64,000 bases of DNA from Oscillospiraceae bacterium (GTDB taxonomy: Bacteria > Bacillota > Clostridia > Oscillospirales > Oscillospiraceae): assembly GCA_018053145.1 (NCBI GenBank), contig JAGPMA010000005.1, positions 1-64,000 of the forward strand, in the 5' to 3' direction. Of this stretch, positions 58,689 to 64,000 are shown piece after piece. Each line of letters begins with the position of its first letter. Positions within the stretch are counted from its first letter, which is position 1. Made by a program: the position numbers and the translations under genes. A model generated the notes under the pieces. The model did not search any database and had not been told where the DNA came from. It saw only the letters and a program-made list of their open reading frames with translations.

Positions 58689-60752
58689 TCACAATTTTCT
58701 CGCAAGCTCAATCGCCTGGGAAATTGCGTCCGAAACCTTGCCTATCTGTAAGGAGTCGCCGATGTTATAAATATCGGGAAAGTCCGCTTTTAAGGTCTCG
58801 AAGAGCTTGTTGTTGGGGCTTGACCCGGCCGCTATAACAATTGTGTCGCAGGGAATACTAATTTTAAGCACCTTCTCGGGCTCAACGATGCCCGTTTCGC
58901 GTTCCTTCGCCTTCTGCTCACGCGACTTTGTTTCCTTAGCCTCAATTTCAACGGTGCTGTCTGTAATATCAAGAATTTTTGCAAAGGAATACTGTTTGAC
59001 TCCGAATCGGTTTAGCTCCTTCATGAGCGGCCACGCCGTACCTTGCTCGAAGCCCGTGCCGATTTTGGCTATGTCGACGATAGTAATGTTTCGTCGGGTT
59101 TGGTCAATCATTGAAAGAACCTTAGCGGTGTCCTCAGAGTGCTGTGAAAGCATGAAATAAATTTCATCCGGAGAGGCGGCCGCCTCATACGCAAGATAAT
59201 CCGCACACTCACAGCCAACCGCGGCACCGCCGACGACAACGACGTTTTTACCGGCGATTACTTTTCCGCTTAGTATATCGGAGGAGGACAATACAGGGAT
59301 ATTGCTCTTACCGGGAAGAGCAATGCTTTTTTGGGTGTTTCCGGTTGCCGCCACAATTACGTCGAAGCCGGAAGACTTAATTTCGTCGGCGGAGGCGTGC
59401 TTGTTAAGCACAAGATTTACGTTTAGCTTCTTTAGCGCGGCATTGTAATAGGAAACAATGTTCAAAAATTCGTGTTTTGAGTGAGGTGCCGCCGCCATAA
59501 GCACCTGACCACCGATTTGGCCGGACTGCTCCCAGACAGTGAGGTCATGGCCAGAATTCGCCGCTTGTACCGCAAACTCGCAGCCAGCAACACCGGCACC
59601 CAAAACTAAAATTGCTTTTGGCTCCTTTGCTCGATGCTTTATAATCTCAAATTCATGGCCCGCAAAGCCGTTTACAAGGCACTCAACAGGCTCTGCGAAA
59701 AAGGTTTTTGCAAGACAGCCTTGATTACAGGCAACACAGCGGCGAATGAGCTCGCTTTCGCCCTTTTGGGTTTTTATAGGCCAATCGGGGTCTGCGATAA
59801 GAGGACGACCGAGGCTTACAAGGTCAGCCTCACCAAGGGCTAAAATCTTTTCGGCAGTGGAAGGGTCGTTAATTCGATTGCTTGCTGCAACGGGGATATT
59901 GACCGAATCATTAACAGCAGCGGCCAGATATGTAAAGCCACCGCGCGGAAGATCGCCGGTCAGCTGCGGAATAATGGCTTCATGCCAGCCGCCGGTTACA
60001 TTGATAAGATCAACCCCGGCTTTTTCTAATAGCTCAGCAAACATGACTGTTTCATTGTTTGTATTTGAGCCGGGAACAAAGTCATTTCCGGCAATACGGA
60101 CACAAATGGGATAGTCATCACCGACGGCGGCACGAATTGCCGCCACGACCTCAAGAGGGAAGCGCGTTCTGTTTTCCCATGAGCCGCCGTATTCATCGGT
60201 ACGCAGATTGGTTTTGGGCGAAAGAAACTGGCTGATGAGATATCCAGCCGAAGCGGAAATTTCGACTATATCAAAGCCGGCGGCTTTAGCTCTAACTGCG
60301 GCGGCCGCCCATTTCGAGATGATTTCGCGCAACTCGGGAACAGTCATCTCTTTGGGCATTTCCTTTGTAAACTTGCTCAAAACAGCGGATGGAGCCAGAG
60401 CTTCACGCCCCTCATTCGCTATTGAATGAGCGTAAGCTCCTGCATGGTAGAGCTGGACGCCGACCTTTGCCCCGCGCTTGTGCATCCCATCGGTAAACTC
60501 TCGATATCCGAAAATGAAATCGTCGGTTTGAAGGCTCATCATTCCAGGTGAACCGCCGAACTCGTCAAAGCGGCAGCCACCTACAAAAATTAGTCCCGTG
60601 CCCCCCTCCGCACGCCTGTAGTAGAACTCGTTGAAGCGTGCGTTTGCATATCCGTCCATGTTGTACATCAGATGAATGGCAGGCATTATGATTCGATTCT
60701 TAAGCTCAATACCGCGTATGTTGATTGGACTAAACAGTCTTCCGTATTGCAT
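58689..60752 (-). CDS. Old-yellow-enzyme/2,4-dienoyl-CoA reductase-type flavoprotein
   Basis: A 687-residue FMN/4Fe-4S/FAD oxidoreductase. An N-terminal OYE barrel (1-370) has GRLFSPINIRGIELKNRIIM, LYHAGAYAHS and SLGRPLIADPDWP. The cluster ligands are CVACNQGCL and VECLVN (CxxC-x3-C-x11-C). The C-terminal half has ILVLGAGVAGCEFAVQAAN (FAD) and NVVVVGGAAVGCECADYLA (NAD), ending in IYNIGDSLQIGKVSDAI. Such enzymes reduce enoates, dienoyl-CoA or bile-acid/steroid intermediates in anaerobes. It stands after hypB on the same strand, separated by a terminator, so is probably regulated on its own. Confidence 0.92.
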   Translation of the reverse strand: MQYGRLFSPINIRGIELKNRIIMPAIHLMYNMDGYANARFNEFYYRRAEGGTGLIFVGGCRFDEFGGSPGMMSLQTDDFIFGYREFTDGMHKRGAKVGVQLYHAGAYAHSIANEGREALAPSAVLSKFTKEMPKEMTVPELREIISKWAAAAVRAKAAGFDIVEISASAGYLISQFLSPKTNLRTDEYGGSWENRTRFPLEVVAAIRAAVGDDYPICVRIAGNDFVPGSNTNNETVMFAELLEKAGVDLINVTGGWHEAIIPQLTGDLPRGGFTYLAAAVNDSVNIPVAASNRINDPSTAEKILALGEADLVSLGRPLIADPDWPIKTQKGESELIRRCVACNQGCLAKTFFAEPVECLVNGFAGHEFEIIKHRAKEPKAILVLGAGVAGCEFAVQAANSGHDLTVWEQSGQIGGQVLMAAAPHSKHEFLNIVSYYNAALKKLNVNLVLNKHASADEIKSSGFDVIVAATGNTQKSIALPGKSNIPVLSSSDILSGKVIAGKNVVVVGGAAVGCECADYLAYEAAASPDEIYFMLSQHSEDTAKVLSMIDQTRRNITIVDIAKIGTGFEQGTAWPLMKELNRFGVKQYSFAKILDITDSTVEIEAKETKSREQKAKERETGIVEPEKVLKISIPCDTIVIAAGSSPNNKLFETLKADFPDIYNIGDSLQIGKVSDAISQAIELARKL

Positions 60753-60771
60753 TATTCCTCCTAAAAGCCAA

Positions 60772-60797
60772 ATCAGCGCAAATAAATTTGCGCTGAT
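60772..60797 (-). terminator. Terminator after hypB
   Basis: ATCAGCGCAAAT (60772-60783) with ATTTGCGCTGAT (60786-60797), then on the minus strand TTGGCTTTTAG. It lies between hypB and the downstream flavoprotein gene. Confidence 0.75.
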
Positions 60798-60807
60798 AAT
60801 GTGTTAT

Positions 60808-61476
60808 TTATTTGTTCCAGTCACGGATTTTGGCTGCAAGCCAGTCGGTCCATTCCTTGATGCCTTCACCGGTCAAGGCCGAAATCTCAAAGATTGCGAT
60901 GTCGGGGTTAAGCTTTCTGACGCGCTCACGGACAGCATCGGAATTGAAGTTGAAATAGGGCTTAACGTCGATTTTGTTTATGAGCAGAGCAGAAACCTGC
61001 GAGAACATGAGGGGGTACTTCAGGGGCTTATCATCGCCTTCGGGAACGCTCAAAAGCATTACGCTGAAGGAAGCGCCTGTATCAAACTCTGCGGGGCAAA
61101 CGAGGTTGCCGACGTTTTCAAGAACAACAAAATCAAGGTCAGCTGTGCCGAACTCGTCAATGCCGCTCTCTGTCATTCCTGCGTCGAGGTGGCACATTCC
61201 GCCAGTGTGAAGCTGGATAGCCTTTGTGCCTGTTGCGGCGATTGTCTCAGCGTCGACAGCAGAGTCAATGTCAGCTTCCATAACGCCAATTTTAAACTCA
61301 TCCTTGAGCATTTCGATAGTACGCAGAAGTGTGGTCGTTTTGCCCGAGCCGGGGGAGGACATGAGATTCATAAGGCAAGTCTTTTCGCTTTTAAGACGGC
61401 CTCTGAGCTTTTCGGCCTCAAGGTCGTTATTTTCATAAACGCTCTTTTTAATTTCAAATACTCTTACTTTGTCCAT
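60808..61476 (-). CDS. hypB: Hydrogenase/urease nickel incorporation GTPase HypB
   Basis: A 222-residue SIMIBI GTPase. LMSSPGSGKTTTLLRTIE (P-loop, near 36), VMEADIDSAVDAETI, QLHTGGMCHLDAGM (with the metal-binding Cys-His pair), VVLENVGNLVCPAEFDTG and LLINKIDVKPYF (NKxD). HypB delivers nickel to [NiFe]-hydrogenase or urease with HypA. The His-rich N-terminal store of some HypBs is missing. No hypA or hydrogenase gene is nearby: its neighbours are a sigma-54 activator and an OYE-type flavoprotein, so it may serve a remote enzyme. Confidence 0.93.
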   Translation of the reverse strand: MDKVRVFEIKKSVYENNDLEAEKLRGRLKSEKTCLMNLMSSPGSGKTTTLLRTIEMLKDEFKIGVMEADIDSAVDAETIAATGTKAIQLHTGGMCHLDAGMTESGIDEFGTADLDFVVLENVGNLVCPAEFDTGASFSVMLLSVPEGDDKPLKYPLMFSQVSALLINKIDVKPYFNFNSDAVRERVRKLNPDIAIFEISALTGEGIKEWTDWLAAKIRDWNK

Positions 61477-61535
61477 GGTAAATTTCCTTTCTTGAGTTGG
61501 GTTGTATTGATAGTATGATGAAGCATGGCGGAAAA

Positions 61536-63485
61536 TCAGTTCATGCCAAACTCCTGCATTCTCCTGTAAAAGGTGCTGCGGGAAAGACCAAGATATTCCG
61601 CCGCTTTTGTCCGGTTGTTGCGGTACTTTCTAAGAGCCAGCTCAAATTTCTCCTTTTCATCCAAACCATAAATGTCAAAGGGAACTGTAGCGGCTGGTTT
61701 TTCCTCCGGCAAAGTTTCCAGAAAATAATCGCCCAAATAATTGTGAATTTCCTTTTCGGTAATAAGGGTTTCCTCATGAGTGCTTATAATGCCTTCCAAA
61801 AGGTTTTGAAGCTCTCGAAGATTGCCCGGCCACGAATATTTTCCCAAAAACTCCAACGCATTTTTCGACAGTCGAATATCCGGTTTGTCCATTCTCGCAC
61901 ATAGCTTCTTTAAGAAATATTCAGCAAAAAGATATACGTCAGCGCCTCTGTTTTTAAGAGGTGGTATATTGATTCGAATAATACTCAAACGATAGAACAA
62001 ATCTTCACGGAACAATTTTTGTTCAATAAGTTCTTTGAGATTTTTGTTGGAAGCAGCAATGATGCGGACATCTACCTCAATAAGGTCATTTCCGCCAACC
62101 TTACGGAAGGTTTTTTCCTCAAGCACGCGTAGGAGGACAGATTGCACTTCCATCGGCATGTCTCCGATTTCGTCCAAAAACAGAGTGCCATGGTTAGCAA
62201 GCTCGAATTTCCCTATAGAGCCCTCTCTTTTAGCTCCGGTGAAAGCACCGCTTTCGTAGCCGAAAAGCTCACTTGCGATAAGCTCTTTTGAAAACGCGGC
62301 GCAGTTAATTGCAACAAAGGGCTTATGACTACGCTTACTGCTGTTGTGAATGGCCTGTGCGAAAACGTCTTTACCGACACCGCTTTCGCCTTGGATAAGA
62401 ATGTTGCTATCGCTCAAAGCGGCAATTTGGCTGCGCTTGACGGTTTCGAGCATAAGCTCATTTTCGCCGATTATGTCGTTAAAGGTATAACGGGCGTTAT
62501 TGTCGGTAAATTTAGAAGTCATTTTGTTTGCTCTGCCATTAGAGCTGAAGGATATTGTGATGCCGTCGGGATGGAATTTGTTGCGTTTGTATGTGGCAGT
62601 GGACATATTAACATAAACTCTGCCGCTAGTAACAGAAAGCGGCATAACCTTGTCACTGACAAGCTTTTTCGCATTAAGTATATTCCAAAATTCACGGTTT
62701 TCAGGAGGCGGCAAAATGATTTCTTCAAGGGTTAGGTGATAGGTGTCCGGCTTCTTAATTCCAAGAATTTTAAAAACCTGATCATTGATGATAACGACTT
62801 CGTTACGACCTTTGTTCTGTCGTAAAAAAATAGAGCCTGACTCCTCGTCACTGCTGGTAAACATATCGATGCACTGAAAAAAGAAGATATCAAGCTCGAT
62901 AGTTCTGGCAACAGATATCGCGACAGAGAGTATGTTCTCATCTCTTTTTTCCTGAGGTACAGCGAGAACGATGCTTCCAAACATCTCGTTTTCAACAAGG
63001 TTGATTGGGGCAAAATAAAAGGCGCCATCGATCAAAAAGCGCGAATAATTGTATGAACCGGGGAGGCTTACCGGACGTTTGCTTTGTATACCAAGAGAAA
63101 ACGGGTTAGTTCCAATGCTTTCTTCAGTCCATTTTGTTCCGTTTTTGATTCCGCAATTACTTAGCCAATCGTTTTCGCTCATGTTTCCGTAAATTCGCAA
63201 CAGTACGCCGTCTTTGCTGAAGAGAAGAATGCGCAAATCATCTTCGGAGGTGTTCGCGATTATATGGTTAATAACCCAGTCGGAGCACATCATAAAACGC
63301 TTGTAAGTCTTTTTTGTCCTTTCAAACTCGGTCTGCGTAAGTTCTTTTGGCGAAGCTCTGTCATAATCGATATTATGACTTATACTGCGTTTCCACGCAT
63401 CCTGAACTGCTCCATTTAAATAATCAGTGTCGTTTCCGCCATTATGCAGAGCGACCCAATGCTCAATATTTTGATGTTTCTGCAT
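61536..63485 (-). CDS. Sigma-54-dependent activator (AcoR-type GAF-AAA-Fis)
   Basis: A 649-residue enhancer-binding protein. An N-terminal AcoR-type region (WVALHNGGNDTDYLNGAVQD, AWKRSISHNID) leads to a GAF sensor (about 60-190), a PAS-like middle (230-310) and the AAA domain: ILIQGESGVGKDVFAQAIH (Walker A), FGYESGAFTGAKREGS (GAFTGA, contact to sigma-54) and GTLFLDEIGDMP (Walker B). The C-terminal Fis helix-turn-helix is RNNRTKAAEYLGLSRSTFYR. GAAAGGAAT precedes the ATG at 63485; the frame continues 14 codons upstream. Divergent from the hydroxyacid dehydrogenase gene at 63761. Confidence 0.92.
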   Translation of the reverse strand: MQKHQNIEHWVALHNGGNDTDYLNGAVQDAWKRSISHNIDYDRASPKELTQTEFERTKKTYKRFMMCSDWVINHIIANTSEDDLRILLFSKDGVLLRIYGNMSENDWLSNCGIKNGTKWTEESIGTNPFSLGIQSKRPVSLPGSYNYSRFLIDGAFYFAPINLVENEMFGSIVLAVPQEKRDENILSVAISVARTIELDIFFFQCIDMFTSSDEESGSIFLRQNKGRNEVVIINDQVFKILGIKKPDTYHLTLEEIILPPPENREFWNILNAKKLVSDKVMPLSVTSGRVYVNMSTATYKRNKFHPDGITISFSSNGRANKMTSKFTDNNARYTFNDIIGENELMLETVKRSQIAALSDSNILIQGESGVGKDVFAQAIHNSSKRSHKPFVAINCAAFSKELIASELFGYESGAFTGAKREGSIGKFELANHGTLFLDEIGDMPMEVQSVLLRVLEEKTFRKVGGNDLIEVDVRIIAASNKNLKELIEQKLFREDLFYRLSIIRINIPPLKNRGADVYLFAEYFLKKLCARMDKPDIRLSKNALEFLGKYSWPGNLRELQNLLEGIISTHEETLITEKEIHNYLGDYFLETLPEEKPAATVPFDIYGLDEKEKFELALRKYRNNRTKAAEYLGLSRSTFYRRMQEFGMN

Positions 63486-63570
63486 TAAAAAATATTCCTT
63501 TCGAGGCGAAAATGGTACAACATACAATATAGATATTTAATAAACAGCATATTTACAACAAATTGTATAA

Positions 63571-63581
63571 TTGTGACACAA
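63571..63581. promoter_or_regulatory. TTGTGACACAA palindrome in the activator/dehydrogenase gap
   Basis: An 11-bp perfect palindrome in the 275-bp divergent gap, with looser copies (TTGTGCCAAA near 63604, TTGTATCACACA near 63617). A possible enhancer site for the sigma-54 activator. I found no good -24/-12 box nearby. Confidence 0.35.
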
Positions 63582-63760
63582 GCAAAACAAAATATGCTTC
63601 TATATTGTGCCAAAATATTGTATCACACATTTGTAATTGTATCAAGCAAATAATTGAAAATTAATATTTAGTGAAACATTCAACTTGACGTAAGTAGCAG
63701 CTTGTTATATTTTATAGATAGCCTTATTAATAGGCAAATTATTCAATTTGGGAGAGGCTA

Positions 63761-64000
63761 ATGAAAATTGTGGTTTTAGAAGGTCACGCTGTTAATCCGG
63801 GCGATCTTTCGTGGGACGGATTATCTCAGTTCGGCGATCTTACGATTTATGAAAATACTCCGATAGAGCTTATTTCAGAGAGAATAAGCGATGCCGATAT
63901 CGTATTGGTTAACAAAATCGAGTTTTCCGCTGCTATAATGGATGGCGGCAAAAACCTGAAATATATCGGTGAGCTCGCAACCGGATATAACAACATTGAT
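63761..64000 (+). CDS. D-2-hydroxyacid dehydrogenase, N-terminal part (cut by window end)
   Basis: The first 80 residues of a D-isomer-specific 2-hydroxyacid dehydrogenase (glycerate/hydroxypyruvate reductase type). MKIVVLEGHAVNPGDLSWDG opens the protein, then DADIVLVNKIEFSA and KYIGELATGYNNID, the family's LKYIG...ATGYNNID segment. GGGAGAGGCTA precedes the ATG. NADH-dependent reduction of a 2-keto acid such as hydroxypyruvate is expected. Divergent from the sigma-54 activator at 61536-63485. Confidence 0.9.
   Translation, partial: MKIVVLEGHAVNPGDLSWDGLSQFGDLTIYENTPIELISERISDADIVLVNKIEFSAAIMDGGKNLKYIGELATGYNNID

Noticed and set aside
63580..63620. A possible sigma-54 promoter TTGGCACAATATAGAAGCA on the minus strand
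   Set aside because: The GG and GC dinucleotides are two bases too far apart for a -24/-12 promoter and the orientation leads back into the activator gene.
1..64000. Search by eye for CRISPR arrays, insertion sequences, tRNA or rRNA genes and prophage
   Set aside because: No regularly spaced repeats, transposase or integrase genes, or tRNA-like cloverleaf sequences were found; XRE and ImmA alone do not make a prophage since no structural or recombination genes surround them.

Overview
The window reads as a chromosomal segment of a strictly anaerobic, low-to-moderate GC Firmicute of the Clostridia type. The grounds are the ribosome-binding sites (GGAGG, GAGGGG), the GTG and TTG starts, canonical TTGACA/TATAAT promoters, a PyrR attenuator, MocR and HxlR regulators, and an oxygen-defence set built from superoxide reductase and rubredoxins. 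The species cannot be named from the sequence alone. There are about 60 protein genes, no rRNA, tRNA, CRISPR array or insertion sequence that I can see, and genes cut by both window edges.

Region 1 (1-4.6 kb) holds the tail of an iron-dependent alcohol dehydrogenase, a PrmA-like methyltransferase, a DUF2804 protein, an aldo/keto reductase and a ModE-type regulator fused to a degenerate nucleotidyltransferase. Region 2 (4.7-17.9 kb) is an anaerobic purine (guanine/xanthine/urate) breakdown locus related to the E. coli yge/ygf genes. It has guaD, a leftward operon (regulator, ygeX, ygeY, ygeW, ridA, arcC) and a divergent rightward operon (ssnA, ygfK, hyuA), with two tandem dyads between them. 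Purine-ring nitrogen and carbon would leave as ammonia, pyruvate and carbamoyl phosphate, the last paying for ATP through carbamate kinase. The xanthine dehydrogenase genes are not in the window.

Region 3 (18-28 kb) contains glycerol kinase, a KTSC protein, the AzlCD amino-acid exporter with a MocR regulator sharing a 13-bp box, a flavin split-barrel/HxlR pair, an RlmI-type methyltransferase, a HAD phosphatase and oleate hydratase. Region 4 (28-41.3 kb) contains a three-gene cluster of unknown product (condensation-fold acyltransferase, zinc-ribbon membrane protein, radical SAM), a DEAD-box helicase, an ABC exporter, the flavoredoxin-rubredoxin/rubredoxin/desulfoferrodoxin trio, a DUF5692 membrane protein with a TetR regulator, and pyrR with an NCS2 permease behind a complete PyrR attenuator.

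Region 5 (41.8-53.6 kb) is two full ABC importers, oppABCDF-like and livJHMGF-like. They share a leader design (hairpin at the 5' end of the mRNA, second small hairpin by the ribosome-binding site) and a stem-loop between the binding-protein and permease genes. Region 6 (53.7-64 kb) holds a thioesterase, a diguanylate cyclase, a Y-family DNA polymerase divergent from an XRE repressor/ImmA peptidase/small-protein operon, an enoate-reductase-type flavoprotein, hypB, a sigma-54 activator and the start of a D-2-hydroxyacid dehydrogenase.

The strongest candidate for an undescribed system is the 55.8-58.6 kb module: an error-prone polymerase and an XRE-ImmA pair that face each other across two overlapping face-to-face promoters carrying five AGTTGC elements. 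It looks like a LexA-independent damage-response switch.
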